From positions 1-61,169 of IMG/VR virus record IMGVR_UViG_3300031227_000040: DNA of 61,169 nt; one strand, given 5' to 3'. Under the pieces are notes generated by a model, which ran no database searches, was not told the DNA's origin, and worked only from the letters and a program-made list of their open reading frames with translations. This DNA is from a virus. The position numbers and the translations under genes were made by a program. Shown here one piece after another: positions 36,852 to 49,500 of the stretch. Numbering within the stretch: the first letter of the stretch is position 1; each line of letters starts with the position of its first letter.

Positions 36852-37534
36852 TGAGAGGCGCGTATGAAATCCTAATCTATATTGATGAAGATAGATATCC
36901 TGTAAGGAAGATGATTCAAACTTTTAAGAGTATACGTTACTTTCTTTCAAAGGGTAGAGCTCCTAAACATTTTAGATCATGGGGATTTCCATCAGTCTCA
37001 ATCTTGTTTAAGAATCCTAGTACTAAGAGGTTCATGAACATAAGAATGTATTACAAGTTTTATCCATGGTGGACTAGGATTTATTTTGGGGTTACTCCTT
37101 CTGAGTTCTTAAAGAATCGATTAGTAAGTCCACATACAAAAGCACTTTTAATTATACAAGCTCCTATAAAGTTTGGAGCGACTAATCAAGCTAGTCTTAT
37201 TAGATCAGCAAGATTCTTTGCCTCTGTAGTTTATCCTTTATATTCTAAGCAATGGAAATCTGCGGTAGCTAAGTATCCTGGGTTATTAGCTGTTCATAAT
37301 AAGACAAGGATTAGTGAGGGGGATTTTCAAACAGTTGGGAAAAGACTTAGTAAAGTCTGTCCATATTTCCAATCTGATTTCCGGAAATTATTTCCGAAAA
37401 AGAACTGGAAATGTTTTGCAATAAGAAGAAAAGGTTTGCATAATTTACAACATTATCCTGATGGCAGGATCGGGCCATCAGATAAGAATATAAGATTCAG
37501 AGTGTTACTTGATAATTTATATGACTCTTTATAA
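36851..37534 (+). CDS. Hypothetical basic protein, 227 aa
   Basis: Basic and aromatic, with MRMYYKFYPWWTRIYFG-like content around 65-85 and APIKFGATNQASLIRSARFF near 103-122. Possible minor head or tail-completion protein from its position between capsid and the giant gene; no family recognised. Palindrome copy 3 lies in its coding sequence at 37379-37397. The end overlaps the next gene by 14 nt. Confidence 0.5.
   Translation: MRGAYEILIYIDEDRYPVRKMIQTFKSIRYFLSKGRAPKHFRSWGFPSVSILFKNPSTKRFMNIRMYYKFYPWWTRIYFGVTPSEFLKNRLVSPHTKALLIIQAPIKFGATNQASLIRSARFFASVVYPLYSKQWKSAVAKYPGLLAVHNKTRISEGDFQTVGKRLSKVCPYFQSDFRKLFPKKNWKCFAIRRKGLHNLQHYPDGRIGPSDKNIRFRVLLDNLYDSL
37379..37397. repeat. Palindrome copy 3, inside a gene
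   Basis: The same 19 nt as at 5460-5478 (TTCCGGAAATTATTTCCGA), with the 15-bp core at 37382-37396, within codons near the C-terminus of the preceding gene and about 125 nt before the giant gene starts. Confidence 0.65.
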
Positions 37535-40500
37535 TCTATTTAAACAGCAAAGTTTACAACTCCCATCAGTATCAGAACGTAAGAAACTATATTCAGGATA
37601 TAAGCTGGGAGAGGATTATGTAGGTTCAGCTGAACAAAATATTAACTTAACCAAAGCTATTGAAAAAGATGTGCGAGCTTTTGATTCTTTTGTTAAGTCA
37701 TTAAAAACTCCTAAGGCTGTTGAGCCTAAGGAAGATATATTTAAAAAGGAACCGGTATTAGAAAGATCAGATCCTTTTGAGACAAGAGAATTAACTGTTG
37801 GTAAGACAGTTGGTGATTGGTTAAAGGAAAATAAAATAGAGTTTGAGGACTTTCAAAAGTTAAATCCAGCGTATAAGACACCGGATTTTAAGGTTGAGAG
37901 TCCTTTTAAAGTTAGAGTTGTTAAAGCTCCTAAGTTTTTAAAGGATTATCCTGAGCTAACAAATAGAACTGGGATGTCTATTGCACCAATTAAAATGATA
38001 AAGGAACCTTCTGAACTAGAGAAGATGATAAAGCAGACAATCCCTAATCTTTTAAAGGAAGGTATTAGAAAAATTCCTAAGCTTTTTGTTGGAGATAAAA
38101 ATATCTTTCCTCAGATAACTAGTGAGATAGCTAAAGGAATAAAGCAAACTAAAGAATTCTATAAGCAAAAAGATATTGAAAAGAAACTAGCTGATAAAAG
38201 TAAAGCTAAAAGTATTAGTTGGAATCCTAAGTCTATTTTAAAGTCTTTAATTTTACTTACTCAACCGGTAGCTCTTATAGAAAGAAGAGCAGATAAGAAA
38301 AAAGTTGAACTAGAAAAGAAAGAAGTTCAAACTTTAATTCCTACTATTAAAGATATTATAAGTGGAGACTCAAAGGTAGATATTAGTCGTAAAGAACAAT
38401 TAATACTGATTCAACCTAAAGAAGATAATCTTGGAGTCGAAGGAAATGCTGCTAGGTTAAAGAGATCTTTAAAAGAAACTGCTGACTTAAAGGAGGATTT
38501 TCTCCAAAAGAATATCACCTTAGTTTCTAGAGGAGATGAGATCACTGGGTTTACAGATGAGAAAGGAAAATATGAAGACTTCTATGAGTTAGATAAAGAT
38601 GTTAAAGAAGCAGAAGCGATGAAGGTAGAGGTAGAAGCACTTACTCAAAAGATAGGAGGGAATACTGCTAAGCTTCAGACTAACTCCGATGAATCTCTTA
38701 AGTGGCAAACTGAAATGTTTAACAATCTTGAGGAACGAACTGAAGTTATCTTCAGTATTATTTCAGATCCTGATATAATTAAAGACCCTTCCTTACTTGC
38801 TAAAATCTTTTCAATTTTCCCCTCACGTTCTAGCTTCATGTTAGGAGTTACTAAGGCCCCCGAAGAAACATTAATTCAAACTCCAGAGGTTAAAGAACTT
38901 ATCTCTGAGCTGGAAGGATTATATACTGAAAGAATGAAAGAGATTTTAGATGTTGCTTCTAGTGTCCAAGCTGGAGATGAAGCTGCTTCCACAAAATTCT
39001 GGGAGGGTCTTACAGAAAAGGAAATGGAAAATCTTGAAAGAGTAATGACTCTCAATAGATTGATTGGAGAGAAGGATGATTCAACTAAGATCCAAAAGAC
39101 ATGGGAACTAATGGAAGATCCTTATTTTCAGAAAGCCCTTTTAGATAGTTATGAATATCTTTCTGAAGAACAGAAAAAATTCTTAAAGCCTATAGTTGAA
39201 GTAGCTAGGTTAAATGCTGAGAGAGTTATTTTATGGCCACTAGTAAATAAAGAACTAGAATCTCAATCAGAAGAAGTAAAGAATTTGATAACTGAATATC
39301 AAAGTTTAATTGATAGTATTAATAGAAGGGTTGTAGTTCTTGGAGATCCTTCAGTCTCTGGGACTCTTGCTCATAATCTAGTTGAACTTAGTGAGACTGG
39401 TCAAGATTATTATAGAAGTATAAAACTATCTGAATTAAAGAGTGAAGCTGATAGATCAGAATTTCTAGAGACCTATGAGAGAGCTAGAACTTTTAAATCT
39501 ATGGCTAAAGCTAGAATGAATTTTCTACTTGGCCTTGGGAAAAAAACTGAGTGGCAACCTTGGAAAGCTTATAAGCAATCTTTATTCCCTGGAGGTTTTC
39601 AAACTTACTTAAGAGAAGGTGGAATTGGAATGGATCTTCCTCGCATAGTTAGTATCCCAATTTATCATGCTGCTAAATTTGGTTGGAAGACAATGATAAA
39701 AATGTGGGATACTGGTTTAGCTGCTGTCAGTACAGGAATTATAGCTGCTTTAGATATTACTTCTTCAGGATTCAAAGCTATTATAGAGAACCTTGGAGCT
39801 TTGTATGGGTATGAAGAGAAAGATGTTATTAATCAAACTACATTAGGGGAGTATCCATTTAAGGAAGATAATTTTCTTAGTAAGATGTGGAATGTTGCTT
39901 CTTTTAATGTATTCAATTTACCTGATGCTTCTAGATATAGTGATATCAAATCTATCCCAGTTGGAGAAAGATTTCTTCCTGAGAATATAGGTAAGTGGGT
40001 TGATTTTAAAAGAGGTGGATATATTCCACAAGTTTTTGCTTCTCAATATCATCCTCGTGCTTATGAAAAAAAGTTGATTGTTGAAACTTCTAAACCATTT
40101 GATCATCTTCCTAAAGAATTTATGGGAGTAAGAGAGGAATTTTTACAGTTAAATGGTTTAACTGAAAATTCAGTTTTAAAAATGGGACAAAGAATTATGG
40201 TTCCTACAGAGGCTTTTGTTTCTCCACGTAATTTACTTGATCCTAAGTTAGTAAACAAATTAGAGCAATCTCTTAATGGTAGATTAAGTTTGTTAGCTTT
40301 TGATTTTCTTGGATGGGTTAAGTTAGATCCACTTACAGTTTTTTGGAGTGGTATTGGTTCCACTTCTAAATCGATAATGAAACATATTTCCCCTAAGTAT
40401 GCTAAGCAATTAAAGACTAGGAAGGATCTGTTAGCTTTTTCTAAACAGTATTCTAAGTCTACTGATATCGCTGAGGATTTAGCTAGCTTTATTACAGGAG

Positions 40501-43500
40501 ATGCTGTAGCAGAAGGATTTTTAAAGGCAACCTTCCCGGGAATGATAGAAGCCAGAAAAGCTTTAACCAGCGTTAGAGTTCTTGATAATTTAGATCCACG
40601 AATTTTAAACCAAATAGAAAAGCTTTCACAAAAAGGAGAACTTTGGAGAAGTGGATTCTTCTCTAAGACTTTTCTTGATGATGTAAAAGGTAAGATTGGA
40701 AAAGAAAAGTTTAAAGTTTTTAAAGAAGGTTTAGAAGGATTAATGTTAAAAGGTAAACTTCCTGAAGCTACTAATAATATTGTATGGGAAGTGTTGAATC
40801 AATATGGTGGTGATGGATTTAAAATGATACAGAAAATAATTAAGGGTACTCCAAAAACATTTACAAATGAATTAGGGAAATTAGTAAAGAGTTATCACAC
40901 TGCTGAGATGAGACAATACGTACTACGTAAAAATTTAGATGATGCTTTAAAAGGATTAGCTCCATCTGAAAGAAATGCTGTATTAACTCTTTCTCAAAAA
41001 ACTCCTGCTCAAATTACATTAGAGCTTTCTCGAATGAAAAAGCTTGGAAAAGGAATCTCTTTTAAGGGTAAGTTATTTCAGAGAGCTGAGTTTAATAGTA
41101 AATCAATTGAGAAAATTAAAAGGGCTGTTGCTGAAACTAAAAAGAATCTATCTGAGATTGAGAGTATAATCTTAAAAGGTGACTCTATTATTAAATTACC
41201 AAATGGAAGTAAGATTGTATTTAAATTTAAGGATGGGGGAAAGAACTATTATGATCCGATCAGTAAAGTTTTTGTAATTGAGAAGCCAGGAAACATGGGA
41301 GTTAGTGGAGTCCTTAATGATTTCTATAGTCAGGTTGGAAAACAAGCAACTAAATATTTAGATAATACTACTGCTTATTTCTCTGAGTCAACTCTTTTAA
41401 AAAGATATTACCTCTCTTATGAAGATATTGTAAAGGAGATTAAGAATGGGAATATTGGACTAGGCCATAGATTAACTGATACTCTAGTTAAGTTTAATGG
41501 TGAGGAAATAAAGCTAAAGAAATTCCTAGCAGAAATTAAACAATTAGCTAAAGAAGAGCCTGGTCTTCCTTTTAAAGAGAGAGCATGGAAAAAGATTAGT
41601 AAGAATTTACCCAATGAGGGGAGCTTTTCATCTAAGAAATGGAGTTTTGAAATTCCAGTTAATACTAAAAATTCCTCCTCAGTAGTTGAAGCGATGTTAA
41701 AACATATTAAGTTTGATGTTCTAACCAATAATAAATGGGAAGGAATGAGTGGGAGTGAGTTTAGAACTATGTTAGAAAAAGTTGCTAAGATAGATAATGC
41801 TTTCATTCCTACTACTGTAAGTAAAACAGTTTATACTACTCTTCCTTTTCAGTATGGACAAGCTAGTAAGGCTCTTAAGGGCTATTCAGCCTGGGGAGAG
41901 ATGCCAACTAGGCAAGCCATGCAGAAACTTTTAAAGGAAGAATCTAAAAAGATAATCAAGGTTACTGATCCTAAAGACTTTAGAGCTTATTTTGAAGAGG
42001 CTATGAGTCTATACTTTATGAAGAAGTATGATCCTACATCTTATGTTAAATATAAGAGTGATATTTTTCAGATGTTTGAGAATCTTACTCCTCAAAAATT
42101 AAATCAGTATTTAAATTCTCATCAAAAGATTGCTTTAATGATCTTTAATAATGAGAAGAAAGGTATTCAATCTTTACCCCCTTCACTTATTTCTTTATTA
42201 GAAAAGTTTACTGGCAATGCTGATGATGTTAAGAATGCATTAACTAAGTTTTTAAAAGGAAGAATAGAGGCTGAGAAGATTCAGATATTAAAAGCTGAAA
42301 AGATTAGAAAGTTAAATGATTTTAGAGTTGGTAAGATAAGGAATCCAGAAGCTGAATGGCAACTATATAAAAAGAAGTGGTCCCTTGACCTAGCAATTAA
42401 TCCTAAGAGTGAAGAATTTTCTGTTCTCCATGATATTTTAAAAGAAGCTCCTATCTTGAATTTTAAAAAGACTCCTTATTTAGTTCCTAAGAAATGGATT
42501 ACTAGAGCTGAAGATAATTACTACTTAAGAAGAGGGAGATCTGTTGCTGAACATGAAGCTTTATTCTTAGATATTCAACAAGGTGGAAGACAAAAGCTTG
42601 CTCAAATCTTATCTAAGAAGATTCCAAAGACAAAAAGAATTGTAATCATGGAAGATTTAAGTAAGTCTATTAAGAATGTTAAAGCTCAAACCTATACGTA
42701 TTTACCTTCTAATACTAGAAAAGAAATAGATAAAGAAGTTGAAAGAATAGTTTCTAAACTTGGAAGAGAAGGTTACTTCGTGATTCCAGAAAGTCATAAG
42801 CTGTCTAAGTATGCTTATAATAAGATGTCTGAAGTTTTGCCTCCTGGCAAAGTAAGCTTACTTAAAAGACATGGAGCAGGGAAAGATAGATTTGCAATGA
42901 GTGAAGCTAAGGCCGTTAATACACTAAAGGAACTAGGTCAGTATGAAAATTATACAATGTGGGGGGCAATTTCTGAGAAAGATATTTTTGAATTCTGGAG
43001 CAGAGTTCCTGAATATATTCCTAGGTTTAAATACTATCATGGTACAGGTAAAAAGTTTACTGCTCCTATTGAAGGAATGAAAACAAAGGGAACCTTTACC
43101 TGGATGCCTGATCTCAGAGCAAAGAATTTAGATTTCAGAAGAGAGATACTTCCTTTTATAAAAAAGAGAAAGAATACAAATGCTAAGTTATTGGCAGAAT
43201 TTATTTCTTCTCCTACTGGAGCTGTAGATGATCTTTCTGTTTCTGCAATTGCTCAAGCTGTAGAAGTCTTAGAAAATAAGAAAAGAATTTTAAATGGAAT
43301 TTTCGACTCTAAGAGTTTCTATATTCAAAAATCTAAGAGTGGAAAGAAACTAATAAACTTTAAAGGAAAAGGAAAACTTGATGATCTAGACTTGGATTCT
43401 ATTATCTATTTTTCAAATGGTAAGACTGTTGGGAATATTTCTGATTCAATTAGGAAGAGAGCAAAGAAGTTTATCTATGAACAGAAGTATTTAGATAGAT

Positions 43501-46500
43501 TAGATGATGCGCAGTGGCCGGCCAACTTAACTCTTGGAGATGTGAGAGCTGATTTACGTCAAGCATTTAATCTACATAAGTATTCTGATAGAGATCAATT
43601 TGCAAAAGTCTTTAAAGAAGTTTTAAATTCTAAGGGGAAAAATGATTCAGCTATCAAGAAGTTAATACGACAAATGAAACTAGACGATCTTATTGAGCTC
43701 CCAAAGATGGAAAGAGATTTCTATGTTCTTATGTCTGATTTAAATGAAGCAGCTCAACGTGGAAATTTTCTTTCAGTATTAAGAAGTGAAGCGGATGATG
43801 CTTATAATAATTTAAATAATTTAAAAGTTGCTTTAAAAAGATTAAAGAAACTAGATAAGCAAGGTAATAAATATATCTATTCAGTTAAGCATCCTAGTAT
43901 TGAGGGAGAAACAGCAACTATAATGAAAGCTTATTTTGATAAAGGTACCGGGACTTTAAAGAAGATAGAGAAAGAACTTCCAAAAACTGGAGGCTTGAAT
44001 AATTTTTCAAATAAGTTTATTGCTTCTAAGATTGAACTTAAGAAGGTTGAAGGTTCAGTCCAGGTTAAAGTTAAAGATGCAATAACAAAATTAAAAAGTA
44101 ACATAACTTCATTAGAAGAATATGTTCCTAGAGTTGAGAGTATGAATAAAGTCTTTAGTATGTTTGATTTTGATTCATTTAAAATTAGAAACGTAGATGA
44201 TTTCATAGATGCTATCTGGGATATTTCTAGAAGTACTCCTTCTGAGAAAGCTCTTGCTTTAATTGGTGATTGGCGTGGTAAAGGAATTAAGAAGGCTCAG
44301 GGGGCTGGTAGGCTTGAATACAAGCACGTAGATGTTGAAAAGGTTAAGTTAGTTGATGCTAAGATCAAACCTTTACTTACAAAAGATGTTACTAAATTTA
44401 TAGAACTTCATCAAATTACTGCTCCTAAGTTTATAATAACAGATAAAAGTACTCAGGTTTCCTTAGACATATTAAAATCATTAAAAGAAGTTAAAGCAGA
44501 TTTAGTTATCTTTGTTGATTTAAAAGTACCTAAGAATGTTCTGGATAAAATAAAAAGAAAAGCTATTATTGATTCTTCTAAATTCTTTCCTGCTAAGTCT
44601 TTAATAGCAAATAAAGAAGAGGTTGCTCTAGCTAGAAGAGTTCGTGATGCTTTTTATAAGAACCAACGTGTAGTAATTATAGGGGGAAAAGCTAAGAAGG
44701 TTAAAGAGAGATTGATAGATTTATTCCCCCCTGTAGAAGCTGAAGCTTATAAGGGACTCTTTCATATAGATAGAATGCCTAAGATAAGAAAGAAAAAATA
44801 TCCTGGTCCAACATATTTAAAAAGAAAAGGAAAGACTCCAATTCAAACAGGAATGGATAAGGAGGCTAAAGAGATTTATTCAAAAACTATTCCTTCTAAA
44901 TCATTAGCTGATTGGGATAATTACTTAAAGAAACCTTCAGTACCACGTTTGGTTGAAGAAATTCCTGCAGAAAGAACCAGGAGAATAACTGATATTATTT
45001 TAGATAAGCTAGAAGATTCAATAGAACAGTCTCCTGATTTTAAAGAGTTCTGGATTAAGAAAGTAAAGAGGGTAATAGGTTCTAAAGTAAAACAAGTTAA
45101 AGTAAAGTTACCTGAGATTATAAACTTTAATGATGTTGAGAATCTTAAGTTGTTAGATGATGCTGGTATTAAATTATATGTTGCTAAGACTGATACTCTA
45201 AGGATGGAATCTCTCTTACAGTTAAAGAAAGAAAAGATTTCAATTAGACTGATTTCAGAAGCTGATGCTCTTAAGTTAAAGTATTCTTATGCTAAAGGAG
45301 TTACTGGGAAAACTGAACTTTATGAACGTCTTGATTTCTTTAAGAGGAAAATTCATTCAGAGATTAAATCAGATGTTAGAAATTTCTTTAAAGAGTATAA
45401 GAAAATAATTCCATTCTCCACTGTGAGTATGGGAGATCTTAGAAAGAATACTTATGAATGGCTAACTTCTGTTTATAAAAGTAAGGGGAATAAAGCATTA
45501 ATTAAAGAGTGGAAAGAAACTGCAGTTAAGATGAGAAAGACTTATGAGGAACAGTTACGTGCAATTATCATTAAAGAGTTTGGTACTCTAAATAATAAAG
45601 CAGCAAGACATATCTTTACTAGAAAGCTATCAAAGTTTGATGAGCTAATTAAAATGGCAGAGGAGTTAAAGCTTGGGTTTGGTGCTCCAACTAAAATAGG
45701 ATTTGTTTCATTAATCTCAAAGCTTAGAGCCGGACTTAGTACAGCTTTTAATTGGATAATTAAAAAGTCTGAAGGCCCTCTTTCTTTAGGAGAAGAGGGA
45801 ATGTTGTATACTATAAAAGGATTAGACATGGGACTTAAAGCAACAGGACAGGTTGTTAGTGGTTCATTTAGAGCATTAAGAACCTTTTGGATATGGAATG
45901 TATTGTTCTTAAGACCGGCTTGGCATATAAATAATCAATTGGGAGATACTCTTCGTGGGACTATGGTTTCTAAACAAGTTCGTTATATGATGGATTCGTT
46001 TAGGACTTATGGATTAATTTCTGCCTCCTATCTTTCTTTCTTAGGCAGAGATATTAAATCTTTAGTCTGGCCATTGTATAGATATTTCCTTCCAGCTAAG
46101 GTAAGAAAGTATATTAAGGTTACAGATCCATTAGTTAAGACTAAAAAACAAATACTTAAACAGTTAAACTTAACTCTTAGACCTAATACAGCTAAGAATA
46201 CTTATGCTTTAAAGAAGATTTTAAGTCAGTATGAAGTTACATTTAACCCTAGGACTATTAAATTGATGAATACTAAGGGCCCTCAGGGATGGACTTCTAA
46301 GAAACTCTTTAAAGATATGACCAGTCCTAAGTACTGGCAAAGAAATTATAAGATTCCTATGTCTACTGTTAATCAAAGTACTCATATGGGTTTGCTTACT
46401 GCTTTAGAAGATCCTATATTAGGAGCTAAGATGTGGAAGTTAATGAAAGAAACTGGGATTGGAAGTGCCTTAAGAAAGCGTGGAGCTTTAATGAAACTTG

Positions 46501-49500
46501 ATTTAGTTTTGTTTGCAAATATGAATGAGAAGATGAGAAGATTGTTATTGCTTGATAATCTAATGAAGACCAAAGCAATGTCTTTAGCTAAAGCATCTAT
46601 GAAGGTTCGTTCTTATCTCTTTGACTATTCCCATTTATCTAGAGCAGAAAGAGTATTCAGATTAGTCTGTCCTTTCTGGTCTTTCTCACGATTTAGTTTT
46701 GAGTTATATTCTAAAATGCTTTTAGAAATGGGTTCTAAGTTTTATTGGGCCGGACAGTTTTTTATAAAGTCTTTAGAAGAAGCATCAGCAGGTTTACCTG
46801 AGCAATTTAAAAATAGAGTTAAGATTCCATTTACAGATAGCTTTGCTTATCTTCCTTTTGGTATCATAGACTATTGGAGTTTTCTAGCAAATCCCCGTGA
46901 AGAGTTGATGCGATTTATAGACAACCCTCAACAGTTACCTTTTGGTTTAGGGTGGGACCCAGGATTAGCTTTACTCTTGAAAAATCTTACGGGGAAAAAA
47001 TGGTATCAAACTTCTAGAATTTTAAAGGATCATACTGGCTGGACAGATGAAGAAGTTAAAGCAGAGATGGAGAGAGATAATGTTCCTAACATAAATATGA
47101 CTATTGATTTTCCAACCATGCTTACTTCTTTTATACCAGTTATGGATTTAGCTGGAGTAATTTTCCCCTCCTTATTTAAAGTAGATCAAGCAACTGTAGG
47201 GGATGAATTATCTTTAATAGGTTCCAAACCAATTAGATCAGCATTTAAATTCTTTGGTTTTAATATAATGAAAGCAGAACCATGGATGGAATTTTCTGCT
47301 ATTTATGATAGAACTGCTCCTCATCTTAGACCGTTTTTAATAGAGCAGACTAAGAAAGAAGGTACTGGAATCTACGAAGCATGGGAGAATATGATTGCTA
47401 AGAGTCATATGATTAAAATGTTGAATGCTAGAACCAAAGATGAGAAAGATAAAGCTGCTCATGATATGGAGAAGTTTATTGTAGTCTCTAAGTTTTACGA
47501 GTTAGAAGAAAAACAAAAAGGTTTAGGAGATAGATGGATAGAATTTAAAGCTAGGGAAGGAAACTTAACACCTAAGGCCTTAATGAAAGAGCATTGGGAT
47601 TATGACATTGATGATAGTTCTTATAGAAGAGAACAGAAAGCTAAGTTTGAAAAGATAAAAGCTAAGTCTATTTTAAAACTAGTGGAGAAAGAATACGTGG
47701 CTAAAATTTCTCCTACTACTGAAGCTGTTCTTGATGTTCTTAATATTCCTCATCCAGATGTTGGTTTTGCAGAAGTATTTGAAACAGAAGTTTTTGATCA
47801 GTATGGAACCCCTAGGTTTGATACTGTTGAGGAAGCTATTGAAAAGATTAAGGAGCTTAAGGAAAGATATAGCGTTCCAAATTTAATCCCCCAAGAGATT
47901 AGAAGGAGAATGGATAAGGAAACATTAGAGTGGAAGGCTAGAAGTTGGGAGGCTAAAGAGTTAAAGAAGATAGATGATTCTAAATATTATGCGAAGATGA
48001 GTGTAGCTTACTCATATATTCCTGAGAATGTTGAGACCCTATCAGCTGAAGCTCAACGTTTAGCTTTTGCTAAGCGTGATGCTTATATTGTTAAGATGCC
48101 GGTTGAGTATCAGAAGAGATGGAAAGAATCTCAGCCAGAATATATTATTCAGTTTAGAGAACTTCTCAATACTGCTTATGAAAAGATAGGAGGAATTTAT
48201 GCCTCAACACAAGAAGATCCTTATAACAAAAATTACTATGTAGAGTTCCAAAAACTTCCTCAATGGATTCGGAATGTTCATTTTGTTTATCATCCTGAAG
48301 ATATTAATGTCATTCCATTTAAAGCAAAGTTATTTGAATTCTTCCAGGAAGATAGAGCCCAGCATTTAAAAGGTTATAGTTCTAACTTAAGGAATGATTA
48401 TTATTTTTCAAATGATTCTTTAGCAGTAAAAGCAAGACAGGACATGGATGCAGAAGAGTTAGCATTCCAGAAACTTAAAGGAGAATTAAGTACTAAGATT
48501 GATCAAAGCTATAAGTCCGGGTCATTGGTTGGATACTATACTCTGTTTTCAACAATGCCAAAGACATGGCAAGATCATTACTGGGAACTCCAGGAAAACT
48601 CAGTTAAGAGTGGTTGGATGAAACAGGAGGATTATGATCTTTCTAAGGAGTGGTTTGAATTTAATTCTAAAGTTGAAAAGGCTAGGATTCAAGATAATGA
48701 AAATCTTAAGAATGGAATTTTTTCTTCCTTAGAAGAAAAAGTCTGGAGTGATTCTAAGTGGGATAAGGTTAAAGCTTGGTATGAAAAGAATGAAATGAAT
48801 AAAGGATACGTAGAATATTCTAAGCTTAAATTTAAATTCAATAAGGAAACTAAAGAGGAAGGTCCCCAGAATTATTATAAGTTTATAAATGAATTACCTG
48901 GAGAAGCTAAGTGGTATTACTATCGTCACCACCTTGATTCTATTAAGTATATAGATTTTATGGCTGAGTATACTGACCTTCTTGTTAATGAAGATAATAC
49001 AGATGCTTCTGATTTCCTCTGGGATGAAAAGAATAAGGTAGCTAGAGAAGCTTTCTTCTCATCTCATCCTAATGAAAAGTATTACATAGAATATAGAGAG
49101 CGAATTTTCGCCCTGTCTAAAGATGCGGGGGAATATTATGATTTAATTTTAAATGCCCCCCAGAGATTTCAAGATATTTATTTCCGTAAACATCCTTTAG
49201 CTAAGTTATATTTAAAAGAAGTTCAAAGATATTTTAAAGCAATTACTCTTGATACTGAGAACAAGAGTAAAGGAATTAAAAGCAAAGAAGCTAAAGAAGT
49301 TTTTGAAAGCAAGAGTTTTCAGAAAGCTCTTAAGGTTTGGGATAGGGTTGATAGTGGAGTCTTTGCTTACTATACCGGGTGGTATGAAATTTCTAAACAA
49401 GTTGATGAGAAAGGTATTGATAAATGGGGAGAAATCTATGAAGACTATATTGCTACTCATCCTGCTTTTAGAAAGCAACTTGAAAAAAGACAACCAGAAA

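Noticed and set aside
39918-49493. Minus-strand open frames across the giant gene
   Set aside because: Composition is of antisense shadows (Leu/Ser/Ile/Phe-rich), and they lie wholly within a well supported + strand gene.
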